A stretch of 64,000 nt of DNA from Saprospira grandis (GCF_027594745.1 NZ_CP110854.1:124001-188000); one strand, 5' to 3'; shown: positions 45,502 through 54,243, numbered from the stretch's first letter. Notes: generated by a model from the letters alone, not told the origin. A program made the numbers and translations.

Positions 45502-46422
45502 CTACAAATTCGGCAAGCGCTTCCGAATTTGCTCAATAAATTCTTCATTTTCATGGGCTGCAGAGTCAGCAGATACATCATCGGCAAAGTCTTCATCATC
45601 TTTGTCGGTTAGGCCCAATTCTTTGAAGATGAGGCCCGCATGATAAGACTCTTTGCTATCTGCCGAATGGAAGTTGCGCAATAGCTGTTGGGCCACCAAC
45701 TCTTTGCGATACTCTAGATTTTGGTCAATTTCATAGGCCAAATCGAGTTTTGGGTCTTCTTTTGAGCTTTTTCCCTTGGCAAAAATGGCCGCAAAATCTC
45801 TTGTGCGATGCATATTAGAGCCCAAAAAGTCTTTGCTTTGGGCGTTCATTTGTAGTTGTAGTTCTTCCTTGCGCAAACGCCGATCGACCAAAATACTATC
45901 TTCTGGCAAGCCCAAATCTTCGGCCTCCAAGGGGTCTTCATCCATACTAGGGTCTCGGCCCTCTTCAGGGACGGGGGCTAGGCGGCCTTTGGCCGTGGTT
46001 TTTCGACTTTCCTGCTCCTCTTCCAAGGCTTCCGTTAAATGCAAGGGGTCTTCTTCCTGCTCCTCGGCAGCTTCGGCTAATTCTTCGGCCAAATCCTCCT
46101 CTGTTTCTAGCTCTTCTTCTTCCTCCAATTCTATTTCTAAGGGCTCCTCTTCCTCCTCTGGCCCTTCAAGCTGCTCTTCTTCTGCCAAGAACTCTTCTTC
46201 CTCTTCGGCAACAACTTGCTCGGGCGTTTCGCTCATCTCTTCGCTTTTCTCCTCTTCCTTGGGACTAGGCAAAAGCTGCCGCTCCAATTGAGCCATGGCC
46301 CGATTGACAGAAAGCAGCTCATCTTCTTCCATTAGACCTTTTTGACTTTCCTCATTGACCGGACTAAGCTGCTCTTCCTCCTCTTCTTCTTGTTGTATCT
46401 TGTTGAATTTTTTCTTATACAT
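45502..46422 (-). CDS. highly acidic, Glu-rich protein
   Basis: 306 residues. Residues about 10-150 are strongly enriched in Glu and Leu (runs such as EEEEEE and ELEEEEELETEEDLAEELAE), probably an extended or helical acidic segment. A basic start (MYKKKFNK) and a more ordered C-terminal domain (about 180-306: LRKEELQLQMNAQ, DLAYEIDQNLEYRKELVAQQLLRNFHS) remain. There is no signal or membrane segment. Acidic stretches can mediate binding to basic proteins, but no function is assigned. Confidence 0.7.
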   Translation of the reverse strand: MYKKKFNKIQQEEEEEEQLSPVNEESQKGLMEEDELLSVNRAMAQLERQLLPSPKEEEKSEEMSETPEQVVAEEEEEFLAEEEQLEGPEEEEEPLEIELEEEEELETEEDLAEELAEAAEEQEEDPLHLTEALEEEQESRKTTAKGRLAPVPEEGRDPSMDEDPLEAEDLGLPEDSILVDRRLRKEELQLQMNAQSKDFLGSNMHRTRDFAAIFAKGKSSKEDPKLDLAYEIDQNLEYRKELVAQQLLRNFHSADSKESYHAGLIFKELGLTDKDDEDFADDVSADSAAHENEEFIEQIRKRLPNL

Positions 46423-46530
46423 CCTCGGCGCTATTTTTTATGTTTGCTCCTTCTAAACTACAGTTTTTAACCCAATTTGCCAACTTTGCCCCTGGCTTTA
46501 GCCCCAAGCCCTATAATAAAAGAATAAGCT

Positions 46531-46677
46531 GGGGCCGCCCCGCCCGGCTGAGGGGCTGGAGCAGGGCCGCCGAAGGCGGCAGACCAAGGAGCCAAAGGCG
46601 ACGCAGGGCCGAGCAGACCTGCGAGCTGCGCAATGGCCCGACCCAAGGCCGAAGGCCGCAGGGGCAGCCCCAAAAAA
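46531..46677 (-). repeat. family A element (A17)
   Basis: A minus-strand copy: GGGGCTG, CCCCTGCGGCCTTCGGCC, GGTCGGGCC, core GGTCTGCTCGGCCCTGCG, swapped hairpin region TCGCCTTTGGCTCC, GGTCTG, GCCGCC TTC GGCGGC, CCCCTCAGCC. The closing CAGCC pairs with GGCTG. Confidence 0.75.
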
Positions 46678-46751
46678 TCATCTTACTGAACTGTTAAAAA
46701 TTCTTTGCTAAAGGGCAAAATAGACCTAACTTAGGGCAAACTACTTAGAAC

Positions 46752-47405
46752 ATGCGATCTTTTATACTTTCTTTGGCCCTGCTTCTAGCTCTGGGGCAAA
46801 CCGCCTGGGCCCAATGGCCCGATGAGCGAGACAGCAAGGCGAGTTTTGATAATTCGGCAGCTGGTTTATTGAGTTTGGGCGTGGCGGGACAAACCGCTAG
46901 CCTACTGCATCAAGAGGATTATCAAGCGCCAATTGGCGTAGGCGCAAATTTTCGCCTGCAACTGCATAACCGCATCAATACCGAATGGGCCCTGCATTAT
47001 ATGCAAGCCGATTTTGGCGAACAGGCCTTCCGAACAGATATTTTTATCTCGGCCAATGCCCTTTTTTACCCCTTTCCAGGCAATGAAGATTTTGAGGAAA
47101 GCTGGCGCCCATTCATCTCTCTGGGCGGCAGTATGAATTATGGCGCCCTAGAGGCCAATGCCAATCCTAGCAATCAGGTAGATCGCTGGAACCCCGCTAT
47201 AGCCTTGGGTTTGGGGACCCACCTCAACCTAACGCCCAAATTTGACCTCAGCTTTTCGACCCAATATATGCTGGAGTTTGGCGAGGAATTGAGCTGGCAA
47301 AATAATAATGGCCGCCTCTTGCTCCTCAGCCAGCCTAGCGAAAAAGTAGAGCAGCGCTTCCTCTTTAGCCTTAGCCTTAACTACAAAATTGCAGACCTAT
47401 GGTAA
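46752..47405 (+). CDS. outer membrane beta-barrel protein
   Basis: 217 residues. A signal peptide MRSFILSLALLLALGQTAWAQ (cleavage near residue 20-21) is followed by alternating amphipathic strands typical of small barrels, e.g. IGVGANFRLQLHNRINTEWALHYM and AIALGLGTHLNLTPKFDLSFSTQYML. It ends in a strand with C-terminal hydrophobic/aromatic residues (LNYKIADLW). It overlaps the next gene by 7 bases, and the two are similar in layout, so they form a two-gene operon. Probably structural; ligand unknown. Confidence 0.78.
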   Translation: MRSFILSLALLLALGQTAWAQWPDERDSKASFDNSAAGLLSLGVAGQTASLLHQEDYQAPIGVGANFRLQLHNRINTEWALHYMQADFGEQAFRTDIFISANALFYPFPGNEDFEESWRPFISLGGSMNYGALEANANPSNQVDRWNPAIALGLGTHLNLTPKFDLSFSTQYMLEFGEELSWQNNNGRLLLLSQPSEKVEQRFLFSLSLNYKIADLW

Positions 47406-48040
47406 ACCGAATATTTTTTGCGCTGGCCCTGCTCTTTTTGGGGCAAACCAGCTTTGCGCAATACGATCAATTGGAGGATTATGAGAAAGATGCGCCCTTT
47501 GCATCTACCGAGGGCCTTCTCAAACTGAACCTCGCTTTTGCCTCTGGCTTTATGCCCAACCAAATTATTTATAACCACTATTTGCAAGGCAGTTTGGCCT
47601 ATTTTCCAGAGAAAAAAGTGGCGCTAAGGGCCGATTTTTCTATGCTTTTGTCTAGCCCCAGCCAAGCCAGTATCCTTAAGCAAAATACGGGCATTTATCT
47701 GGGCGGCTTCTGGCATTTTGTCAATAAACCCATCTGGGACCCCTATATTGGCCTGCAAGCGGGCCTGCACATTAGCCAAACCACCTACGAAAAACCCGGT
47801 TTTGTCTATGCCCAATATGGCGATTTTCAAGTTTCGCCAGCCATTCAGTTCCAAACTGGTGTCAATTTTTACATCAGCAAATATTTACATTTATCGGCTG
47901 GCGCTCAGGCTATTGTAGCCGAACAAAGAGGCGGAAAAGTCCCCGATGATTATTCGCTCACGGAGTTCCGAGCGCATTTGGGCCTGGGTCTTCAGTTTGG
48001 CCTGATTGATCTGGAAAAGAAGAAAAATAGAGTGTTTTAG
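47399..48040 (+). CDS. outer membrane beta-barrel protein
   Basis: 213 residues. The signal peptide ends near Ala20 (SFAQYDQ), followed by barrel-like strands (LQGSLAYFPEKKVALRADFSMLL, TGIYLGGFWHFVNKPIWDPYIGLQAG, ISKYLHLSAGAQAIV, RAHLGLGLQFGLIDL). Its first 7 bases overlap the preceding barrel gene, indicating coupled translation. The similar signal and length suggest the two are divergent paralogues or barrel partners. A family A element follows directly after the stop. Confidence 0.78.
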   Translation: MVNRIFFALALLFLGQTSFAQYDQLEDYEKDAPFASTEGLLKLNLAFASGFMPNQIIYNHYLQGSLAYFPEKKVALRADFSMLLSSPSQASILKQNTGIYLGGFWHFVNKPIWDPYIGLQAGLHISQTTYEKPGFVYAQYGDFQVSPAIQFQTGVNFYISKYLHLSAGAQAIVAEQRGGKVPDDYSLTEFRAHLGLGLQFGLIDLEKKKNRVF

Positions 48041-48170
48041 TTTTTTCTTTTGGGGCCTCCGCCTCGCTGCGCTCGTCGGCGCTACGTTTCGCAGCTCGCA
48101 GGTCTGCTCGGCCCTGCGGCCTGACGGCCTAGGTCTGCGGCTACGCCGCACTGCTGCACATCGCTAGGCC
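48041..48170 (+). repeat. family A element (A18)
   Basis: It begins at the T-run just after a stop codon: GGGGCCT, CCGCCTCGCTGCGCTCGTCGG, CGCTACGTTTCGCAGCTCGC, core GGTCTGCTCGGCCCT, swapped hairpin GCGGCC TGAC GGCC, GGTCTG, CGGC TAC GCCG, ACATCGCTAGGCC. The closing AGGCC pairs with GGCCT. Confidence 0.8.
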
Positions 48171-48177
48171 AGAAAAA

Positions 48178-48204
48178 GCCCGCTAGAAAAGAATTCTAGC
48201 GGGC
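48178..48204. terminator. bidirectional terminator
   Basis: Perfect 11-bp stem GCCCGCTAGAA / TTCTAGCGGGC with a five-base loop, an A-run before it and TTTTATTTT after it. It lies between the convergent barrel operon and the gene at 48285. Confidence 0.88.
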
Positions 48205-48284
48205 TTTTATTTTGGACCAAAAAAAAGGCTATGCCCTCAATTTAGGGAATAGCGCTCCTTCTTGGATGATTGCAGTCTTTTCAT

Positions 48285-48722
48285 CTAGCGACTAGCCGAA
48301 ATAGTTTGGCTATCGTTAATTTTTAGGCCTTTGGGCAAATAAAGCACAAACTTAATCTGCTCCTCGCAAACTTCTCCCGCTTTCATTAGGGTAGACAATT
48401 CTTTGGCCCAAGCCAACTTGATTTCTTGGCAAGATGTATTATAATTTGCCTTTAGTTTATAGCGGCCCTTTTGGACCAAAAAGCTCAACAACTGCTCGTC
48501 AATTTCTGTAACAGAAAGCTCGCCCTCAATAAAAATTGATGGCCCCTCTGTTTCCCGAACCTCTACAGGAAAATCTCCTAACTCAAGCGCTACCGTAGTG
48601 GCCGTTTGTACCGCAAAAGACTGATACAGCTTTTTCTGACTTTGCGCCTTGAGCTGAGCAAAAGAAATAAAGCAAAAAACAACAAATAGTAGTCTGTAAA
48701 TCATAGAATTAGAAGTCTGCAT
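48285..48722 (-). CDS. hypothetical secreted protein, paralogue of the next gene
   Basis: 145 residues. A signal sequence (MIYRLLFVVFCFISFAQLKAQ from Met7) is followed by a small beta-rich domain: FAVQTATTVALELGDFPVEVRE, LLSFLVQKGRYKL, CEEQIKFVLYLPKGLKI. The same order of motifs occurs in the neighbour at 48804 (LLDFIVNQGRYNL, CMETLSYIFYVPETVKF), so they are tandem paralogues. The strand pattern resembles the repeating beta-helix of DUF4097-type adhesin-like proteins, but this is weak. Function unknown. Confidence 0.68.
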   Translation of the reverse strand: MQTSNSMIYRLLFVVFCFISFAQLKAQSQKKLYQSFAVQTATTVALELGDFPVEVRETEGPSIFIEGELSVTEIDEQLLSFLVQKGRYKLKANYNTSCQEIKLAWAKELSTLMKAGEVCEEQIKFVLYLPKGLKINDSQTISASR

Positions 48723-48803
48723 TAGTACGTAGGTATTTTTCTTAGTTCAAAAGCGGCTACAAAGGTAAGGCAGCAATTTTAAATACCCAAATCTTATTTA
48801 AAC

Positions 48804-49235
48804 TTATTCTGTAGAAAGGTCCTGAATGGTGCTGTTATTGGCAAATTTAACGGTTTCGGGCACATAAAAGATATAAGAGAGGGTTTCCATACACTCCTTG
48901 CCCTTTACCATCAGTACATTATTTGTCTTTTTAGAGGAAACCGTTAGCTCGTTGGTCGCCAAATCTATTTCTTTGACCAAATTGTAGCGCCCTTGGTTCA
49001 CAATAAAATCTAATAGGCGTGGACTAGGGACCGCAATTTCGATTTTGGTTTCAATCATCAGCCGATGCCCCTGCGAGGGCTTGACCTCTACCTTGGCCCC
49101 TACTACATTGATATTGATTGTCTGCGCCCCATCCAAAGTCATACTCTGATGAATAATTTTGCTGGCCTGGGCATGTAATGCCGAGCTAGCGAAAAGACAA
49201 AAAACGATCATTAGTTTGTAAAATATTCGCTTCAT
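48804..49235 (-). CDS. hypothetical secreted protein, paralogue of the previous gene
   Basis: 143 residues with signal peptide (MKRIFYKLMIVFCLFASSALHAQ). The mature domain shows TININVVGAKVEVKPSQGHRLMIETKIEI, LLDFIVNQGRYNL and a single conserved Cys in the KGKECMETL motif, matching its tandem paralogue. 81 bases separate the two; they are likely transcribed together. Function unknown. Confidence 0.68.
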   Translation of the reverse strand: MKRIFYKLMIVFCLFASSALHAQASKIIHQSMTLDGAQTININVVGAKVEVKPSQGHRLMIETKIEIAVPSPRLLDFIVNQGRYNLVKEIDLATNELTVSSKKTNNVLMVKGKECMETLSYIFYVPETVKFANNSTIQDLSTE

Positions 49236-49491
49236 CAGGGTTAAAATACCTTTTTAAATAACAAGAGAATGCTATATTGGAGATGGATGCCCGATGGTAG
49301 TTTGTGCAAAAAAGCAAAACTATCTTTATCGGATAAAAAACAATAGCTTGTGACAGGCAAAACTAGCTAGTACTCGCTTGCCTTGACAAAAACCAAGCCT
49401 AGCCAATAAAAGTAACAGTCAAATAAATAAAATTTTTATTTTATTGGGCATAGCATCCAAAATTATACAAAAAAGACAGGATTTTCAATTT

Positions 49492-50193
49492 ATGTGGAAT
49501 AAAAAAGACTATGCCATAGAGTTAAGGGGCCTCTTACTAGAACAAAACCAGCAGTTAATCTTAGGGCCTCTAGATTGGCAAATTCCTTTGGGCAGCTTTA
49601 ATATCTTATATGGACCGCTGAGCAATGCAAAATCTGTACTTTTAGCTTTTTTGCATGGGCAGTTGCCCGCAGCTAAGGGAGAGGGCCGTATTTTAGACTT
49701 TGATTTAAGCCATCTAGATGATTTGCAGCGCTCGGCAGTCCGAAGAAGGGTGGCCCTTTTGTCGCTCCAACAACCTCTTTTGCCTCAGCAAAAAATGCAA
49801 GAACAACTCGACTTATTGCTTTTGGCTACGGATTGGAGCAGTAAGAGCCAAAGACAGCACCGCATCGACCAGTTGCTGCATTTTTTCCAATTGGATGCCC
49901 TTAGATTTAATCCCTTGGGCCAATTGCCGCCTTTGCAGCGCTTGCTCTACCGCTTGGTTCGCGCCCTGCTCAATCACCCACAGGTTCTCCTATTAGATGA
50001 ACCCACTGCCGAGCTCAACGAAATAGATGCCCAGAATTTCTTTAAGCTCTTGCAGGCCTATGCCAGCAGCCAAGATTGTACGGTTATTTATAGTACCCAC
50101 CGCCGCCCAGCTAAAACAAAACTCGCCTTTGAGCTCTATTACTGTGAGGCGGGCAAAATTGAAAAGCGCTTAGAGTTGCCCCCTAGCTATTAA
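49492..50193 (+). CDS. divergent FtsE-like ABC ATPase with degenerate motifs
   Basis: 233 residues from ATG 49492; a TTG at 49444 would extend it by 16 residues. The layout follows FtsE of Bacteroidota: a GEGRILDFDLSHLDD segment, Q-loop LSLQQPLLP, Walker B VLLLDEPTAEL and H-loop STHRR. The Walker A reads YGPLSNAKSVLL, where relatives have G-x-T/S-G-x-GKS; the Lys-Ser is kept but two glycines are lost. The signature LSGGE/Q is replaced by LPPLQ. Nucleotide binding may be weakened, so a structural or regulatory role in cell division is possible. No FtsX-like gene is adjacent. Confidence 0.72.
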   Translation: MWNKKDYAIELRGLLLEQNQQLILGPLDWQIPLGSFNILYGPLSNAKSVLLAFLHGQLPAAKGEGRILDFDLSHLDDLQRSAVRRRVALLSLQQPLLPQQKMQEQLDLLLLATDWSSKSQRQHRIDQLLHFFQLDALRFNPLGQLPPLQRLLYRLVRALLNHPQVLLLDEPTAELNEIDAQNFFKLLQAYASSQDCTVIYSTHRRPAKTKLAFELYYCEAGKIEKRLELPPSY

Positions 50194-50198
50194 AAAAG

Positions 50199-50232
50199 AA
50201 CGACTAGCAAGCAGTTTCGCCAGCTAGTCGTT
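50199..50232 (+). terminator. terminator after the FtsE-like gene
   Basis: Stem AACGACTAGC / GCTAGTCGTT with a 14-base loop, followed by TTTCTTTT. It begins 5 bases after the stop codon. Confidence 0.7.
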
Positions 50233-50350
50233 TTCTTTTGCAGTCTTGGATTTGTAGCAGCAAATCCCCATTTTCATGATTGTTAGGTGGTCATCCTATC
50301 GGACATCCAAAAATTAGACGCTAGAAGGGGGGCCAAGGTTGCCTTCGGCA

Positions 50351-51973
50351 CTAAAACTTTTTTCCTAGGCCCAAATAAAGGCCCCAAGCATGGGCATAAG
50401 CACGCTGATCTTGTTTGGGGTCTTCCAATAAGGCGCCCAAGCCCAGCCGGCTTTGAAAACCGTACTGCAACTCCCAGTTTCCTTTGAGCTTATGCCGCTG
50501 GCCCAAAGCAAATGACAAACCGTACTCCCAATCATTATAGTCTAAAAGAAAATAACCAGAAGACTGTAAACTACGGCTGCTTTTAAATTGCATGAGCTTT
50601 CCTCCATAGGCCCCAAGCACTACAAATCCCTGTAGACGGTCCTCCCAAAGGCGATAAAGCGACTGTTCTAGGCCCAGCTCCACGGTCATGTAGTTTAGAC
50701 TGAGCCGCTGCTCGCCAATGCGTCCGCCATAGCTATAATCATAAGTTTTTACCATATTTTTGCTCCACCAAAAGTTAAACTGTAGCTGCTGGTTTCGGCT
50801 AAACGCATAACGATAGTCTAAGGCCCAATTAAAACTAGGCTGACTCAAACTATAGGGGTTTTCGGGCTGTTCTGCCGCCAAGAGCAAACTCAAATGCTGA
50901 TATTCTACTTTCTTTTGCTGAAAATCATTGGTGATGAGTTGCTGCTCTAGGCTGCTCCGCAGCCCCAAGTAATGCTTGCGATAAGGCCGTTTTAGTAGTA
51001 AAACGGGGGCTTTTGGTCCAGTTTCTTCCGCTGCGCTTTCTTCCAAAGCAATGGGCGCTGCCAAAAGAGTGGGCAGCAATAGGGGCTTGGCCAATGCTGC
51101 TTCTTCTAGCAAAGGAGTAGCCGCTTTATCCAATTGCTCGATTTCAGGAGCTAGCGACTTTTGCCCAGCCTGCTCCAAAGCAAATGCCTCCTCTTTTTCT
51201 ACAGTAGCCAAAGTGTTCGCCTTATTTTTGAGCTGCTCCTCTCCTACTTTCCCAGCAGGGGGTAAGGGCGAGCTAGGCGGCAATTGTCCAGCTCCACGCT
51301 TTCTTTTTGGTCCATTTTGGCCAGCTTCATTTTCAGCTTGAGGTTTTGCCTTTTGTGCTAATCTCGCCGCATTTTCAGCTTTCTTTTCTGCCGCGGCAGG
51401 ACGTTCTTTTTGCTCAGCCGAAGAAGTTGGCCCAAGGGCTTTTCCTTGCTCTTTTTTAGGCTGTTCATAGCTCGTTTTTTGCACCAAAGGCGTCTTATTT
51501 TCGGGCCAAAAGCCTTCCGTAATTTCTGGTCCACAAGCCTTGCAGAACAATAAGAGTAAGGCGGCCCAGCTCAAGCGGCGGCCCCATAGTCGCAGCCGAT
51601 AGCGAAAAGCCAGTTGGTCCAAAGGCTGCTGCATTTTGGTCCAAACGGCCTCCAATTCCAACTGCTGGTCAATGGCCGACCAAAGCTGTGCGGGGGCTTT
51701 AGGCGTCTTTTTTTCTGCATAAGCCTGCCGTATTTTCTCATCCAAAAGGGCATCCTGGTCCAAGGGTAAATCGGCAGAGATGGCCGACCAAAGCCCAGCG
51801 GGTGCTGTTGCTTTTTGCGTAGATAATTTATCTTTTAGTTGCTCATCTAGGGCCAAATCATCTAGTTCTTGGGCCAAATTATCCCAAAGTCCAGCGGGGG
51901 CCGAAGCCTGCAAATCCTTGGGTAAATCTCGCAAACGCTGCCCCAAAAGGTCCTTCTCTTCTTCTCTAAACAT
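50351..51973 (-). CDS. anti-sigma-like protein fused to an outer-membrane-type barrel
   Basis: 540 residues. The first about 110 carry three copies of a short motif: APAGLWDNLAQEL, APAGLWSAISADL and APAQLWSAIDQQL. One transmembrane helix follows (about 134-150, LSWAALLLLFCKAC), then a long Lys/Glu/Ala-rich linker (about 160-320) and a C-terminal beta-barrel-like domain (about 345-540: HYLGLRSSLEQQL, QLQFNFWWSKNM, LGLYLGLGKKF). The start overlaps the sigma gene by 8 bases, so it is probably its anti-sigma partner, with the linker spanning the periplasm. Such domain order is known in Bacteroidota sigma/anti-sigma pairs, but the pairing is inferred from context. Confidence 0.75.
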   Translation of the reverse strand: MFREEEKDLLGQRLRDLPKDLQASAPAGLWDNLAQELDDLALDEQLKDKLSTQKATAPAGLWSAISADLPLDQDALLDEKIRQAYAEKKTPKAPAQLWSAIDQQLELEAVWTKMQQPLDQLAFRYRLRLWGRRLSWAALLLLFCKACGPEITEGFWPENKTPLVQKTSYEQPKKEQGKALGPTSSAEQKERPAAAEKKAENAARLAQKAKPQAENEAGQNGPKRKRGAGQLPPSSPLPPAGKVGEEQLKNKANTLATVEKEEAFALEQAGQKSLAPEIEQLDKAATPLLEEAALAKPLLLPTLLAAPIALEESAAEETGPKAPVLLLKRPYRKHYLGLRSSLEQQLITNDFQQKKVEYQHLSLLLAAEQPENPYSLSQPSFNWALDYRYAFSRNQQLQFNFWWSKNMVKTYDYSYGGRIGEQRLSLNYMTVELGLEQSLYRLWEDRLQGFVVLGAYGGKLMQFKSSRSLQSSGYFLLDYNDWEYGLSFALGQRHKLKGNWELQYGFQSRLGLGALLEDPKQDQRAYAHAWGLYLGLGKKF

Positions 51974-52523
51974 CTCCCTGAAGTTTGGCCAATAATTCTT
52001 TTAATAGGCTGCGGGCTCGACTCAGCTGCGACTTAGAGGTGCCCTCCGAAATCTGCATCTGTTCCGCAATTTCTTTATGCGCATAGCCTTCTATGGCATA
52101 CAACTTAAGCACCATGCCCGCCTTTTTGGGCAATTGGTTCAATAGTTCGAGTAGTTCTGCCGCATTGATTCTCGACAAAATATCGTCTACTTTGAGCTCT
52201 TGCTGCTGCTGATAATTTTCTGAATGCGCCTTTTCCCGCTTGCGCTTCCGATAATGGTCCAAAGCGGTATTCACCAAAATGCGACGCATCCAAGATTTTA
52301 GGGCGGCCTGAAACTTAAAGCGTTCTAAGTTCTTAAATATCTTAATAAAAGACTCTTGCAATACATCCGCCGCATCTTGGTCCGATTTACAATAAATCAA
52401 AGCCACGGCATATAAATCATCGGCATAACGACGATACAAGGCCTCTTGATAGCGCCTTTTATGCTTAATGCAATGGGCCACTAACTCCTCATCGGTCAAT
52501 TTTGCAAACTCATCTTTTGGCAT
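51966..52523 (-). CDS. ECF-type RNA polymerase sigma factor
   Basis: 185 residues from MPKDEFAKLTDEELVAHC at 52523. A longer frame to 52670 would only translate a family A repeat. Region 2 shows YRRYADDLYAVALIYCKSDQDAADVLQESFIKIFKNL and the promoter-binding SWMRRILVNTALDHYRK. Region 4 shows LPKKAGMVLKLYAIEGYAHKEIA and the helix-turn-helix ISEGTSKSQLSRARSLLKELL. It would direct transcription of a small regulon. It overlaps its probable anti-sigma by 8 bases. The regulon is unknown. Confidence 0.93.
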   Translation of the reverse strand: MPKDEFAKLTDEELVAHCIKHKRRYQEALYRRYADDLYAVALIYCKSDQDAADVLQESFIKIFKNLERFKFQAALKSWMRRILVNTALDHYRKRKREKAHSENYQQQQELKVDDILSRINAAELLELLNQLPKKAGMVLKLYAIEGYAHKEIAEQMQISEGTSKSQLSRARSLLKELLAKLQGDV

Positions 52524-52561
52524 GGCGTTCTGGGGGTTTTGTTCTCTAATTGTATGCTGCT

Positions 52562-52708
52562 GTTTTGGGGCCTCCCGCCTAGGGCGGGCGCTACGTTCCG
52601 CAGCTCGCTGCTCGCTCGGCCCTGCGGCGGCTTTGCCGCCTGGGTCTGGCCCTTTGGGCCACTGCTTCACATCGCTAGGCCGGGCGGGCTGCGCCCGCTT
52701 GGGCGTCC
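52562..52708 (+). repeat. family A element (A19)
   Basis: GGGGCCT, CCCGCCTAGGGCGGG, GCTACGTTCCGCAGCTCGC, core GCTCGCTCGGCCCTGC, swapped hairpin GGCGGC TTT GCCGCC, GGTCTGG, GGCCC TTT GGGCC, TTCACATCGCTAGGCC, terminal GGGCGGGC TGC GCCCGC. It lies just upstream of the sigma gene. Confidence 0.8.
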
Positions 52709-52756
52709 TTCTTTGCTAAGACGAAAAAATGGCCTTCTGGGTTGGATTTCTGCGTC

Positions 52757-52919
52757 CTACAGGGCCGAAGGCCCGCAGGCTGAGGGATGGAAAAGGGGGC
52801 GGCGAAGCCGCAGACCAAAGGCTTTTGCAGCGAAGCGAAAAAGCCTGCAGGGCCGAGCAGACCTGCGAGCCCTGGCACAGCCCGACCCAAGCGAAGCGCA
52901 GGGGCAGCCCCAAAAAAAA
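52757..52919 (-). repeat. family A element (A20)
   Basis: It starts immediately at the DUF445 stop codon on the same strand: GGGGCTG, CCCCTGCGC TTC GCTTGGG, TCGGGCTGTGCCAGGGCTCGC, core GGTCTGCTCGGCCCTGC. The swapped hairpin AGGCTTTT / AAAAGCCT has an inner TCGCTTCGC. Then GGTCTGCGGC TTC GCCGC, CCATCCCTCAGCC, GCGGGCC TTC GGCCC. Confidence 0.8.
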
Positions 52920-54176
52920 TTAAACGGTCAGAATTTGTAGAAAACCGGCAATCATACCTAAAATACTGCCCACTAAAAGTAATTTCCATTCATCTTGTTG
53001 GAAAACGGGTCGCAGAAAATCGACAAAGTCCTCTGGGGGGAGGCTGCTCATCTTATCGCTGAGCGTATGCTCGATATCTAGGGCCTGTTGGGCATAATCA
53101 AAAATCAGGTGGATATGTTCGGGCACCTCGGCCACTAGGCGGCGGCAGGCAATTTCCTTGATGCGGTCATAGCTATCGCTGCCCGAAGTGATGCGAATGA
53201 GGGCGCTAGAAAAGCCAGCGGTATGGTCAAAACTCTCATTGACATGTTCCTCGATAATGTGGAGCAGGCGGTCAGAGGCATCGCCTTCAAACATGGCCCG
53301 AAAAATATTGGGCATAGTAATAATTTCGTTGGCCACAATATTGGCGTATTCCTTGGCCACTTCTTTTTGGCGTAGGATAAAGAGGCCCTGAATTTTCCAG
53401 CCAAAAAGTTTATAGGCTTTGGCGGGTTTAAAAATCATATTGAGGGCCAAAACATTGGTCAGGTAACCGACCACCAAGCCGCCTAGGGGGAGTTGCCACC
53501 AAGCGCCAAAGGGAATCCAGACTAACATTTGGGCCAGGCCAAACAAAAAGCCAAAATAGAGGCCCGAGTATTCAATAAACTGAAATTCCTTATCGCCTAC
53601 ATCTAAGAACATGCGGTTCATCAATTCCTTATTGCTGCTCAGGTGGTTGATGGTCATTTGTTTGAGGTTAAAGATTTCGGTAATATTATCTTTTACCTCC
53701 TGCATAATTTCCTCGGTCACCTTAGGAATTTCTCGGGCGGCTCGTTCAAAAACGGCGGCCTTTTGTTTTTCGGGCAGCAACTTCCAGAGCGGAAGTTCTT
53801 CGCGCATGGCCTCATTGATAATCTCTCGGGTAAGATCGAGCATGCGGGGCTCCATTTCTTTGGCAATGACTCTGGGGTTGATGCGGTCGAACTGTTCTTC
53901 CACATCAATGAGTTTATCCGTAATCATATCTACGGAAGTATCGGCCATACTCACGCCTTTGGATGGAATAATGCCCTGCCAGCCTAGAATTGGCTGGCCG
54001 CTTTTGCTTTTCCAGCCGACAAACTCTAGGGGATAAAAGGTCATCTTGAGGGCCAATTTATTGGTCCCCCAGCCCACCACCGCCGAAATTATGGGGATGA
54101 GCAGCACCCACCAACTAAATCGGTCGATATAGTAGACTTGAAAGAAGTCGAGTATAATCTGTATATATTCCATCAT
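52920..54176 (-). CDS. DUF445 family membrane protein
   Basis: 418 residues; the start could be Met1 or Met2. It belongs to the DUF445/YheB group, inner membrane proteins of unknown function. Visible features: an N-terminal helix (about 20-38, WWVLLIPIISAVVGWGTNKLALKM), the conserved TFYPLEFVGW...LGWQGIIPSKGVSMA segment, a helical cytosolic region with repeated T/E/K-rich helices, a second similar half (about 205-260: GGLVVGYLTNVLALNMIFKP) and a C-terminal transmembrane helix (WKLLLVGSILGMIAGFLQIL). The duplicated 'GWGTNKLALKM / GYLTNVLALNM' motif is typical of the family. Confidence 0.87.
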   Translation of the reverse strand: MMEYIQIILDFFQVYYIDRFSWWVLLIPIISAVVGWGTNKLALKMTFYPLEFVGWKSKSGQPILGWQGIIPSKGVSMADTSVDMITDKLIDVEEQFDRINPRVIAKEMEPRMLDLTREIINEAMREELPLWKLLPEKQKAAVFERAAREIPKVTEEIMQEVKDNITEIFNLKQMTINHLSSNKELMNRMFLDVGDKEFQFIEYSGLYFGFLFGLAQMLVWIPFGAWWQLPLGGLVVGYLTNVLALNMIFKPAKAYKLFGWKIQGLFILRQKEVAKEYANIVANEIITMPNIFRAMFEGDASDRLLHIIEEHVNESFDHTAGFSSALIRITSGSDSYDRIKEIACRRLVAEVPEHIHLIFDYAQQALDIEHTLSDKMSSLPPEDFVDFLRPVFQQDEWKLLLVGSILGMIAGFLQILTV

Positions 54177-54243
54177 AAGGGCTTAAAATTAAGGCATCTC
54201 CATGAAAGTTAGATTTTTTGGAGCCTTTATTTTCAAAAAAAAA

